DNA from: a virus
Virus record (IMG/VR): IMGVR_UViG_3300042893_000573
Span: 1 to 43,588 of that record
Direction: 5' to 3' (one strand)
Length of the DNA: 43,588 nucleotides
In this document: piece by piece, positions 24,101 to 31,900 of the stretch
Layout of the letters: the number at the start of each line of letters is the position of its first letter
Position numbering within the stretch: position 1 is the first letter of the stretch
Translations under genes and position numbers: made by a program
Notes under the pieces: generated by a model
The model's input: only the letters and a program-made list of their open reading frames with translations
Told to the model about the DNA's origin: nothing
The model's database searches: none

Positions 24101-26886
24101 GTTATTACACCATTATCAGTATTACCAGTTAATGCTAATAATCCAGATGAACCAGAAGTTCCGCTTGTGCCAGATGTTCCTGATGTACCGCTTGTGCCAG
24201 ACGTACCTCTTGTTCCCGAACTTCCACTACTACCACTCGAACCAGAACTTCCCGAACTTCCACTACTACCACTCGAACCAGATGTACCTCTAGAACCAGA
24301 ACTTCCTGAACTGCCGCTTGTACCAGAAGTTCCTGATGTGCCACTCGTACCAGAAGTTCCTGATGTTCCACTTGAACCGCTTGAACCAGAACTTCCCGAA
24401 CTACCGCTTGAACCACTACTTCCAGATGAACCAGACGTACCACGACTTCCTGATGAGCCGCTTGTACCAGATGTTCCTGATGACCCGCTTGTGCCAGATG
24501 TTCCTGATGTACCACTCGTACCAGAAGTTCCTGATGTGCCACTCGTACCAGAAGTTCCAGAACTTCCCGAAGAACCACTACTACCACTACTACCACTAGA
24601 ACCACTACTACCAGAAGCTCCACTAGTACCAGAAGACCCGCTACTACCACTCGAGCCGCTTGACCCACTAGTACCACGAGTTCCCGAACTACCACTTGAA
24701 CCGCTTGTACCACTCGTACCAGAAGTTCCCGAAGAACCACTTGAACCAGCACTTCCCGATGTACCAGATGAACCAGAACTTCCCGATGTGCCACTTGTAC
24801 CAGAAGTTCCCGAAGAACCACTACTACCAGCACTTCCACTATTACCAGTTCTACTAAATCCTACTATTAATTGTGCACCATTTGTTGGTAATGAACCAGC
24901 TATATAAGAAACAGGTATTTTATAATAACCAACCCCAACTACAACTGCTCCAGTTACTTGAAATTGATTTACTATTGTTCCACTATCTCTACTTACTAAT
25001 GAAATAACACCTCTAGCAGTTGTTGTTGTAGAATCATCCCAAGTATCATACCATGCTGTTTGAGATGTTCCACCTAAATCAGTATTATCTATATAAATAA
25101 ATCCTACAGACGATATTGTTGCATTATTATATTTAACAATACCAGTGCCAGGATCTGTATCGGTTATTGTTGTTGAGAAATTATATTTTATACCACCAGT
25201 TTGTCCAGAAGAACCAGAAGAGCCACTAGTACCACTTGTACCACTTGAACCAGAAGTTCCTGAAGAACCACTACTACCACTAGAACCACTACTACCACTT
25301 GCTCCTGTTGCCCCACTTGTTCCCGATGAACCGCTTGTACCAGACGTACCTCCAGTTCCTGGCGTACCACTACTACCGCTTGTGCCGCTTGTACCACTAC
25401 TACCACTAGTACCACTACTACCACCAGCTCCCGTTATACCAGAACTTCCCGAAGAACCACTACTTCCACCACTTCCAGAACTTCCCGAAGAACCACTACT
25501 TCCCGAAGAACCACTTGTACCACCACTACCAGAACTTCCTGATGAACCTCCAGCTCCTGTTATACCACTACTTCCCGATGAGCCCGATGTTCCACTACTT
25601 CCAGAAGTTCCCGATGTACCACCACTACCTCCAGTACCTTGTAAACCCTGTGCTCCGCTAGAACCACTACTTCCGCTACTACCACTTATTCCTGATGAAC
25701 CGCTTGTACCACTACTACCACTACTACCACTACTTCCGCTTGTACCACGAGTTCCTGATGTACCACTTGTGCCAGAAGTTCCCGAACTGCCGCTCGTACC
25801 ACCACTTCCAGAAGTTCCACTGCTTCCACTACTTCCAGACGAACCACTACTTCCGCTTGTACCTCTTGAACCACTACTACCACTACTTCCCGATGAGCCC
25901 GATGAACCACTACTTCCACTTGTACCTCCACTACCAGATGTACCACTACTTCCACTGCTTCCACTACTACCACTGCTTCCACTTGTGCCCCCACTACCAG
26001 AAGTTCCACTGCTTCCGCTACTTCCAGATGAACCACTACTACCACTTGTACCAGAAGTTCCTGAAGACCCGCTACTACCGCTTGAGCCACTTGAACCGCT
26101 TGTACCAGATGTACCAGATGTACCAGATGTTGCTGCTGCAAATCTTCTACCTATTCTACCAGTTGTTGTATTTAAAACCAATACTTCATTTGTTGAAGTA
26201 TCATTTGGTATTGAATCTCCTGTTACTAATATTGAACCACTAACAGATAAACTACCAGTTATTTGTTGAATATCATTTGTTGCATCTCCAAATTTATTTG
26301 AACCACTTGAGTAAATTATTGAAGAAGAAATAAGTGTTGTTTGAATTGTTGTTGCTAATATCTTACCATCAACATACAAATCATTTTTAAATGTAGCGCT
26401 ACCAGATACGATTAAAAAACTATCTACAGAAACTCCTGTATTAACTGTTAATCCTTTATTTGGAGAAATTTGTGCTATTGCGGAACCTGATTTTAATCTA
26501 TCTATATCACCAATTGATGCTGCTGATATATTTGTTAATCCACTACCATCTCCTTGAAATAATGATGCAGTTATAGAACCACTAATTTGTGTATTTCCTT
26601 TTATAGAAACTAAAGTTGATGTTACACTTACATAATTAGAACCACTTGCTATTTGAGATATATTTGTTAAGCCACGACCATCACCAACAAAAGAACCACT
26701 CATCGAACCAGTAAATTGAGAAGCACTAATAATATTAGCTTTTATATTTTGTGAAGCTGTTAAATTTCCAATAATACTAACGTATTCTGTTGAAAATAAT
26801 CCTACACTACTTCCACTTACTTTAAGTTCAACTAAACTTTTACTTACTAAATTTAATCCGTTTGGGTTCGTTCCTATATAGCTCAT
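18193..26886 (-). CDS. Giant collagen-like tail fibre with C-terminal S74 self-cleaving chaperone
   Basis: A 2897-residue fibre. Residues 1-250 hold beta modules (GDGxGLTNI; SSSIIYSSGSNKFGDATNDIQ) shared with the other giant fibre. Two collagen-like blocks of Gly-(Ser/Thr)-Ser triplets occupy ~253-560 and ~681-915, separated by a beta module (YNFSTTITDTDPGTG; AWYDTWDDST). After the second block comes a cap (LALTGNTDNGVITLNGSA), then ~1800 residues of beta-rich shaft. The shaft has four copies of a motif like DADNTAYYVDSANGGFN (also DRDNTVYFADPQG, DYDDSGYNIQPND, DRNNGGYYVNPDD). The end is a peptidase S74 chaperone: YYSDRRLKQNIEPI with the expected Ser2763-Lys2768 dyad, FGLISQEVEAVWP, YDKMVTLAIAAIKEL and a coiled coil. 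S74 domains assist trimer folding, then cut themselves off. The likely role is host receptor binding. Trimer formation and cleavage are inferred from the family. Confidence 0.93.
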   Translation of the reverse strand: MSYIGTNPNGLNLVSKSLVELKVSGSSVGLFSTEYVSIIGNLTASQNIKANIISASQFTGSMSGSFVGDGRGLTNISQIASGSNYVSVTSTLVSIKGNTQISGSITASLFQGDGSGLTNISAASIGDIDRLKSGSAIAQISPNKGLTVNTGVSVDSFLIVSGSATFKNDLYVDGKILATTIQTTLISSSIIYSSGSNKFGDATNDIQQITGSLSVSGSILVTGDSIPNDTSTNEVLVLNTTTGRIGRRFAAATSGTSGTSGTSGSSGSSGSSGSSGTSGTSGSSGSSGSSGSSGTSGSGGTSGSSGSSGSSGSSGTSGSGGTSGSSGSSGSSGSSGSSGSRGTSGSSGSSGSSGSSGTSGSGGTSGSSGTSGTSGTSGTRGTSGSSGSSGSSGTSGSSGISGSSGSSGSSGAQGLQGTGGSGGTSGTSGSSGTSGSSGSSGITGAGGSSGSSGSGGTSGSSGSSGSSGSSGSGGSSGSSGSSGITGAGGSSGTSGSSGTSGTSGSSGTPGTGGTSGTSGSSGTSGATGASGSSGSSGSSGSSGTSGSSGTSGTSGSSGSSGQTGGIKYNFSTTITDTDPGTGIVKYNNATISSVGFIYIDNTDLGGTSQTAWYDTWDDSTTTTARGVISLVSRDSGTIVNQFQVTGAVVVGVGYYKIPVSYIAGSLPTNGAQLIVGFSRTGNSGSAGSSGSSGTSGTSGTSGSSGSSGTSGSAGSSGSSGTSGTSGTSGSSGSSGTRGTSGSSGSSGSSGSSGTSGASGSSGSSGSSGSSGSSGSSGTSGTSGTSGTSGTSGTSGTSGTSGSSGTSGTSGSSGSRGTSGSSGSSGSSGSSGSSGSSGSSGTSGTSGTSGTSGTSGTSGSSGSSGSRGTSGSSGSSGSSGSSGSSGSSGSSGTRGTSGTSGTSGTSGTSGTSGSSGLLALTGNTDNGVITLNGSAPNGTVEANLRFDGSTLTVTGNATISGDLTVSGTTTYINTTTLNVGDNIITLNADIGASTAPTENAGIEVKRGNAATKAFYWDEANDRWYHDDYTFINGILRNSSNVNSTGDAGILVSSGDRLGFDQSGTRSWTVKATGGNLAFNSGDGGGLYTFGSGLTISAGNLNVSSGNIVISGTIDTGQGATEVYIMNQNVRTTDNVTFNQITGPLVGNASSATTSDQLTVFDTRNVVTGPQTGGRKLRVDFLANSTDGLADGGTYHGVLTFQQWGDSSGGGTRQLGFTDGDNLWIRGSGGGLSSYGAWKRLMDATTYSYAAAMDQNVRTDSSPTFNAATITNGLTANGGRVVYGGSEGSLTAVGSTAYSGWYRIARSGLASGGYGARGGAKIYIASTGNYLGPAQDVITVYKDWVNTLQIGTIENYDGGYFTQFRLAADTNYTYLEGFIPSLNIGGSSTFAVRVENYGHNPNQWTAYSENLTAGLSSPSATYSLTKINSGVTMPALSVTGATTFGGVTTHNSRVVINYANGTIAAGNSILQLENPSGAQSMIYFTFAGTQRGMIRSDSTGNMILNASNSRFYFNNDFGSNITFTNISSDFLTVSGAVVTIPRLTLDGKAMLTDNAYFTGAPSHGFRWNSSNDAFNNVIMRDNGNMEVRGSLIAGSVGSTAQATIQAVGGLRWSSGGNSYYTYSDMDGGGLYIETVDNNTSRAKMRFQTRVNNSGAYTSYQIDSNNTQHLWNVAGTQYMTLANSGILTLSTGTPSGATSSNANSYIRLDSSGNQYMEFRTSGASSGIMQGTLYTDNGVNAFIGFKEYTGGASNTYGESVHFSITDYSASDAGSGFWWGTSSNNANGVTSPLLFLRSNGNFNLGFSGDQGYKMAVNGTSYFGGVKLISGGTPSGARGYNGASLLRVENGSGDNYLEFRNRADTGTYGGILFTDNNVGGYIAFRTYVGGGANDGTNGDYMVYGTYTDHIFQNGGSETVNGKTETFRIYANGNIRATGTVYAGGTSYYINNSTSYLNNLELAGVFKMGSYGIRNFTLGFGNTSNQKANLEFDPGFWGWIEVEGTTSYNYANRPGRVAKRYYLGLNPGNAQYANESRVVDVGGQTRYGIAFGDVVWTGSRYRIVIANRDNAANSYRIKVTVFAEGEGGRNIVTDTMTLSGVYTSDGTVYPDSYIYFNDNIGFGTSQPGYGIHVNRNLNQVAAFQSPNANTWVDIISTARTWSLGSAASTSFTIYDRGSNTTRLELTTGSDLYIGRDYYGYRFYDRDNTVYFADPQGTSQFNVLQVAGYVRQQNDGGTFLASDVSENNNWIFQENARGWGEFYFNKGSQSGQGFGNYSTVGAETFWVGQGSGVAMPGWTGYNAGSRITTMISNYTGYFWTHGYQYSASGMDAPIFRDADNTAYYVDSANGGFNMQGGSSNRVKFTTNDSGIIVTNAEGNGQGEVRLGAAWGRPGIYSPNYLSLGTGGSYIEFVTGNVQRGYVNSSSEMYMPSNVRSRIFYDYDDSGYNIQPNDLSTLNQLRVGGAYSTNTSTGTRMHGMFTEGGKYMTRNSFGTDGAFSMEGNWTNVSDGPAGAYTFRGPSAWEGLVERGRIPIDTARSYKVSCWMRSVSGNPFCYLSYRQSTWNFGDHGNGGWGNPYWFVGVPPSSWTYYSMTVGPSGCDYGHWGGPTKWAQVGWLHNYLYSGYSGQAEITGFKIEELDDTLAYNCTTRGNHYADAYYDRNNGGYYVNPDDYSNMNYVNLASVLRFNGNDSRRLIGETVNGYNTLSMYGNWDTFQVMGRVIDWSTSNMHFGNGYNGVGHSPYYWVLGNPVAYAQINGPLYVTGDVVAYYSDRRLKQNIEPIPNALDIIAGIGAYTFEWNKLSEEKWAKREGDKDFGLISQEVEAVWPMGVVLQGAKDINDKQGYSDPDSEFYDPLHKETNKEDYKTVRYDKMVTLAIAAIKELKVELDDARAEIKELREELAKK
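24140..24844 (-). repeat. Collagen-like triplet repeat block 2 of the S74 fibre
   Basis: About 78 tandem 9-base units encoding Gly-Ser/Thr-Ser, with occasional Arg, Ala or Leu. Synonymous codon changes keep the DNA from being perfectly repetitive. Assembly here may be unreliable. Confidence 0.9.
25205..26130 (-). repeat. Collagen-like triplet repeat block 1 of the S74 fibre
   Basis: About 100 Gly-Ser/Thr-Ser triplets with interruptions such as GAQGLQGTGG and GITGAGG. The same type of block recurs at 24140-24844 and 29430-32630. Confidence 0.9.
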
Positions 26887-26904
26887 TTATCTTAATTTCT
26901 TTTA

Positions 26905-27237
26905 TTAATTCAATTCTAACGCAGATACCACCACATCAGCTGATGTTGCTACCGAAGATACTACTGATATGTAATCGTTAGCTTCTAATACTACTTTTTG
27001 GTCACCACCAACTAATACAGTTGTGCTACCAGGAACTATCAATGTATCTTTTACTAAATATACTGTTTTTGTTGCAGAGTTATCAGTAATTCTGACACTA
27101 ACAGAAATATTTTGTGAGGCTACATTAGCCACACTTACTCCAATAATAGTTGTTGTAGTTGCTACGGGGGTTTGATAAACTATTGTATTAGTTGTACCAA
27201 TCGAACCTGTAATACTATTTTTAAATACGTTTGCCAT
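26905..27237 (-). CDS. Small beta-sandwich virion protein
   Basis: A 110-residue protein starting MANVFKNSITGSIG, with VYQTPVATTTTIIGVSVANV, then KTVYLVKDTLIVPGSTTVLV, GGDQKVVLEANDYISVVSS and a DVVVSALELN end. The 'GGDQKVVLExxDxIxVxSS' pattern is typical of small all-beta virion proteins of aquatic T4-like phages. It lies 18 bases upstream of the S74 fibre start and 11 bases after the 115-residue gene, so all three should be made together. Its beta-sandwich style also resembles the N-terminal half of the 305-residue protein at 39749-40666. A decoration or fibre-attachment role is inferred. Confidence 0.8.
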   Translation of the reverse strand: MANVFKNSITGSIGTTNTIVYQTPVATTTTIIGVSVANVASQNISVSVRITDNSATKTVYLVKDTLIVPGSTTVLVGGDQKVVLEANDYISVVSSVATSADVVVSALELN

Positions 27238-27248
27238 TTGTTTTTATT

Positions 27249-27596
27249 TTATCCTAAAGCAATAGCATAAGCTAAAGCTGTATCTAATACGTTTACACCA
27301 TCTACTCTAAATGCTCCAGTTGTTAAATTAACCGAACCAGTTACTCTAATATCTCCATAAATATTTTCAGAACCACTTAAAAGTAAAGAACCTGTGATTT
27401 TTTGTATATCATCAGCATAAGCTCCCAATCTTAAAGTTCTGGTTACTATTAAATTTTCAAAAGTAGCTTGTTGTACATCAATTTCTCCCTTAAATGAGCC
27501 AGTTACAGATCCTGTAAAAGAACCACTAAGATTTGCGTACGCATTGTTTTTATCCTGAATAATTGAGCCTGAAAATATGGGACTATGTATTACCAT
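27249..27596 (-). CDS. Short fibre-module protein sharing sequence with the giant fibres
   Basis: A 115-residue protein: SPIFSGSIIQDKNNAYANL, then GSFTGSVTGSFKGEIDVQQA, RLGAYADDIQKITGSLLLSG and VTGSVNLTTGAFRVDGVNVL. The 'DDIQKITGSLxxSGS' segment is nearly the same as 'NDIQQITGSLSVSGS' in the S74 fibre and 'SDIQQFTGSV' in the 3564-residue fibre, so this is a stand-alone copy of their repeat module. It is probably a small fibre segment or connector. An ATATTTATA motif is 27 bases upstream, and the gene heads a run with the 110-residue protein and the S74 fibre. Confidence 0.8.
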   Translation of the reverse strand: MVIHSPIFSGSIIQDKNNAYANLSGSFTGSVTGSFKGEIDVQQATFENLIVTRTLRLGAYADDIQKITGSLLLSGSENIYGDIRVTGSVNLTTGAFRVDGVNVLDTALAYAIALG

Positions 27597-27622
27597 TTAT
27601 ATTTATCTACGTTTGTTATGTG

Positions 27623-27631
27623 TATAAATAT
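27623..27631 (-). promoter_or_regulatory. ATATTTATA motif heading the S74 fibre gene run
   Basis: An exact copy on the coding strand, 27 bases before the ATG of the 115-residue gene, in the 49-base gap after the fibre-assembly gene. Confidence 0.48.
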
Positions 27632-27645
27632 AAACTATTTCCCTT

Positions 27646-28089
27646 TTATGGTTTTACAGGCCAGTTGATAGAGAAAGGATTGGATTGAGTTGTAATATCT
27701 CTAAGTTCTTGTCTATATGTTTGCCACAATTCCTTTGTTTCCGATGGAATATCAGCTAATTGTGTCCAATCACACTCTTGTAATAATTGATTTCTTAAAT
27801 CTCTAAGTTCACTCCACTTATAATCAATTTTTAAATCTATTTCAGATTGTGTAGCATCAATTTGTATCCAATTTTGATAATATACATCATCAGTAAGAGT
27901 AGGAATTCCTTCTTCTATGTTTTTTGTATAATCATTTGGTTTTGGAGTTTGTTGTACGGGATACATTTGCCATTCAGCTAAATGAGAATCGTTAAGATTT
28001 GCTGGGAAGGTAACATTATAGTTATCTTTTTTTAAATCTTCCACCGTATATGGATAATGTATGATATCTGCTATAATTCTTAAATACAT
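27646..28089 (-). CDS. Tail fibre assembly-like protein
   Basis: A 147-residue protein. The C-terminal half has the pattern of phage tail fibre assembly proteins: YKWSELRDLRNQLLQECDWT, LADIPSETKELWQTYRQELR, DITTQSNPFSINWPVKP. The 'RxxLLxxCDWTQLxDxP...W..YRQ.LRDIT.Q..PF.I.WP..P' block is diagnostic. The N-terminal half (IADIIHYPYTVEDLKKDN, PANLNDSHLAEWQMYPV) should bind the fibre. Such proteins help fibres trimerise and are often encoded next to them; here the gene sits between two giant fibres. It starts two bases after the PKD/leucine-rich-repeat gene stop, so it may serve that protein or either fibre. Confidence 0.82.
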   Translation of the reverse strand: MYLRIIADIIHYPYTVEDLKKDNYNVTFPANLNDSHLAEWQMYPVQQTPKPNDYTKNIEEGIPTLTDDVYYQNWIQIDATQSEIDLKIDYKWSELRDLRNQLLQECDWTQLADIPSETKELWQTYRQELRDITTQSNPFSINWPVKP

Positions 28090-28091
28090 AA

Positions 28092-28985
28092 TTATTTCCA
28101 GTTTGAAGGTATTGATGCGTAATTAGTAAGACCAGTACAACCAAAAAATGCACCAGTCCCCAACGGTTCGGGAACTCTTGTCCATAATGTTGGTGCAGTA
28201 CCTGCCATTGAATTAGTTCCAGACATAAGATATACATTTTGAAATGTTGTAACCGATGTATTATATGTAAATTGTAATGGTGATGTTAATGCTCTACAAT
28301 TTCTAAATGTTGATGAGAAGTTTATCACATTTATATTAGTATCAAATAAATTTGAAGGTACGCTTGATAAAGTATTACATGCATTGAAACAAGATGAAAA
28401 GTTTGTTACTAATGTATTGTATTGAAACAACCCAGATGGTATTGTAGTTAATCCCGTTAAGAATGAAAATGCATCCGTAAATATTAAAGCGTTTGTAGAT
28501 TCTGAAAATATATCCGATGGAATTGATGTAACTCCCGTTGAACGCATGAAGTTTGCAAAGGAAGCAACAGAACTCAATCCTTCATAACCAATTGTCATAG
28601 TACCACTAGCAGGAATTGAAGTTAAATTTGAACAACCATAAAAGTTTATGTTTCTTAAATTAACTCTACCAAAATCAATAATAGATGTGATTGTAGAACG
28701 AATGCTTGATGCATTTGAAACAACAAACGCAGGCATTGAGCCCGATATTGTTATCGTATAACTACCAGCTGATGCATATGTATGAATACGATTTGAATCA
28801 GATGATGATGTTACTGTAGAAGAACTACTATCTCCCCAATTTACTGCTATGTTTGGCGATTGTCCAGAATAATCCGCCAATGGCAAAGTTATTGATTGAC
28901 CAGCAGATACCGTAACTCCTATTTTAAAAGGAGCTGGTGTTTCTGTTTCGCCAGATAATCTTCTAAATATTCCCATATCTTCCAT
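28092..28985 (-). CDS. PKD-like plus BspA-type leucine-rich-repeat surface protein
   Basis: A 297-residue protein without signal peptide. Residues ~20-82 form a PKD-type beta domain (IAVNWGDSSSSTVTSSSD, then HTYASAGSYTITISG), where WGD and the HTY-AGSYTI strand are the signature. Residues ~105-290 are irregular leucine-rich repeats of the BspA/DUF285 kind: LRNINFYGCSNLTSIPA, FSFLTGLTTIPSGLFQYNT, FNACNTLSSVPSNLFDTNI, FRNCRALTSPLQF, FFGCTGLTNYASIPSNW. Such repeats usually bind proteins or glycans at surfaces. The gene lies one base downstream of the 3564-residue fibre stop and just before a fibre assembly gene, so it may be a receptor-binding tip or adhesin on the virion. Binding target unknown. 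Confidence 0.85.
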   Translation of the reverse strand: MEDMGIFRRLSGETETPAPFKIGVTVSAGQSITLPLADYSGQSPNIAVNWGDSSSSTVTSSSDSNRIHTYASAGSYTITISGSMPAFVVSNASSIRSTITSIIDFGRVNLRNINFYGCSNLTSIPASGTMTIGYEGLSSVASFANFMRSTGVTSIPSDIFSESTNALIFTDAFSFLTGLTTIPSGLFQYNTLVTNFSSCFNACNTLSSVPSNLFDTNINVINFSSTFRNCRALTSPLQFTYNTSVTTFQNVYLMSGTNSMAGTAPTLWTRVPEPLGTGAFFGCTGLTNYASIPSNWK

Positions 28986-28986
28986 T

Positions 28987-31900
28987 TTATGCCATATTTC
29001 TACCTACTAAGAATCCGTAATAAGTACTACCTCCATTATAAGTATAGAACACCAAAATATCCGTTCCACTTACAGTCAATGTTGGTTGTGCACCAGATGT
29101 CCATCTTACTATACCAGGCCATGCGATTGTATATGCTCCACCATTTGTTAATGCTAATGTAAATCCAAATGCGTTTGATGCTGGTGCATCTGTGAATGAT
29201 ATTGTTGAGTTTCCTGTTACAGTTCTAGTAAAGTTATTTGCTGTTATTAAACTAATAGCCGTTGCTCCACTACCAGAACCTAACGATGAGTATGTTTCTC
29301 TAAATGTAGTTGGTGCTATATGACCAGTTACTCCTAAAATACTACCATCAAATGTTAAGTTAGATTCAACTTGTCCACTTGCTGATGAATTTATATATGT
29401 TAATATACCATTATCAGTTGTACCAGTTAAAGATAGATATCCAGAAGTTCCTGATGTACCACTTATACCAGAAGTACCAGACGATGAAGAAATTCCAGAT
29501 GTTCCTGAAGTTCCATTAATACTTGTTCCGGATGTACCACTACTTCCAAAGAATGTTCCATCAAATCCAGAAGTTCCAGAAGTTCCCGATGTTGATGAAA
29601 GACCAGATGACCCAGACGAACCACTTATACCAGAAGTTCCTGAAGAACCAAAGAAAGTTCCATCAAATCCAGAAGACCCAGACGAACCACTTATACCAGA
29701 AGAACCACTACTTCCAGAAGTTCCAGATGAACCACTTGAACCAGAAGTTCCTGATGAACCACTACTTCCAAAGAATGTTCCATCAAATCCAGAAGTACCA
29801 CTACTACCACTACTTCCTGAAGAGCCACTAGCCCCACTACTACCCGAAGAGCCACTTGTACCATCTTGCCCAGATGTACCACTACTACCAAACATAGTAC
29901 CATCTAAACCAGAAGTTCCAGAAGAACCCGTTGTACCAGAAGACCCAGATGATGATGTTAATCCAGAAGAACCAGAAGAACCATTACTTCCAGAAGTTCC
30001 CGATGTACCACTACTACCAAAGAATGTTCCGTCCAAACCAGATGTACCGGATGAACCAGAAGACCCAGATGTTGATGTTAATCCAGAAGACCCAGACGAA
30101 CCATCTTGTCCAGAAGTTCCTGATGAACCACTACTTCCAAAAAATGTACCATCAAATCCGCTTGAACCAGACGAACCAGAACTTCCTGATGAACCTCCTA
30201 TACCAGAAGACCCAGACGAACCATCTTGTCCAGAAGTTCCTGATGTACCACTACTTCCAAACATAGTTCCATCTTGTCCAGAAGTTCCTGATGAACCAGT
30301 TGTGCCAGAAGAACCAGATGAACCAGAAGAACCTGATATTCCCGAAGAACCACTTGTACCATTTTGCCCAGAAGTTCCACTACTTCCAAAGAATGTTCCA
30401 TTTAATCCACTTGAACCAGAAGTTCCAGATATTCCCGAAGAACCAGATATTCCTGAAGAGCCACTACTACCACTACTTCCGTTCACACCAGACGTTCCAG
30501 ACGAACCAAAGAATGTTCCATCTAAACCAGAAGTTCCCGATGAACCACCACTACCGCTTGTTCCTGTTGTGCCAGATGAACCACTACTTCCATTCATTCC
30601 AGAAGTTCCGCTTGTTCCATCTGAGCCAGATGTACCACTTGTCCCATCTATACCAGCAGAACCCGTAGTTCCTGAAGTACCATATGAACCCGTAGTTCCT
30701 GATGTACCATCAGTTCCAGTTGAACCAGACGAGCCACTACTTCCACTACTTCCCGAAGTTCCATTTATTCCACTAGTTCCAGATGAGCCTGATGAACCTG
30801 TTGTACCATGTGAGCCCGTTGTTCCTGAAGACCCCGTTGTTCCTGAAGAACCAGAAGTTCCATCCGAACCAGAAGTTCCATCCGAACCAGAAGTCCCGCT
30901 TGTTCCGTTTTGTCCCGAAGAACCACTACTTCCAGATGAACCATTTGAGCCGGTTGTACCACTACTTCCACTACTTCCACTCGAGCCAGAAGAACCATCT
31001 ATTCCCGAAGTTCCATTAGAGCCTGTTGTGCCAGATGAACCTGACGTTGCTGATGTACCACCACTTCCAGAAGTTCCGCTTGAACCGCTTGTACCACTAC
31101 TACCAGAAGAACCATTAGTTCCCGATGTACCATCTATACCCGAAGTTCCTCCACTTCCAGAAGTTCCAGATGTACCGCTTGAACCAGCGGAGCCCGTTGT
31201 ACCAGCGGAGCCCGTTGTACCTGCCGTACCTGTTGTTCCCGATGTACCCGAAGTTCCACCACTACCAGACGTTCCACCACTACCAGATGTTCCCGATGTT
31301 CCTGCTGTGCCAGAACTTCCCGAAGAACCACTACTACCGCTACTACCAGAAGAACCGCTCGTACCACCACTACCAGATGTTCCCGATGAACCACTACTAC
31401 CACTCGTACCAGCACTTCCCGTAGTTCCCGATGAACCAGTTGTACCACTTGTACCACTACTACCGCTTGTGCCAGAAGAACCACTTGTACCACTACTTCC
31501 AGAAGACCCCGTTGTACCCGATGTTCCAGATGTGCCAGCTGTTCCTGAACTACCGCTTGTACCAGAAGTTCCATCAGAGCCAGATGTACCACTACTTCCA
31601 GAAGACCCGCTACTTCCACTACTACCGCTTGAACCAGTAGAGCCAGATGAACCAGAACTTCCTGATGAACCGCTTGAACCAGAACTTCCTGAAGAACCGC
31701 CACTACCCGTTGTACCTGCCGTACCCGTTGTACCAGACGAACCCGTAGTTCCCGATGTACCAGATGACCCACTACTTCCACCACTTCCAGAAGTTCCTGA
31801 TGTACCTGCCGTACCACTACTACCGCTTGAACCAGATGTACCAACTGTACCAGAAGACCCGCTACTACCACTACTACCACTACTACCACTTGAACCAGGC

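Noticed and set aside
23936-26269. Plus-strand open frames rich in Pro-Leu-Val-Glu repeats
   Set aside because: They are exact antisense images of the Gly-Ser/Thr-Ser codons of the minus-strand fibre. Synonymous choices track the minus-strand frame, and no plus-strand promoter or gene neighbour exists.
28092-28985. Diversity-generating retroelement target in the surface protein
   Set aside because: No reverse transcriptase and no template-like near repeat of the gene end were seen in the window.
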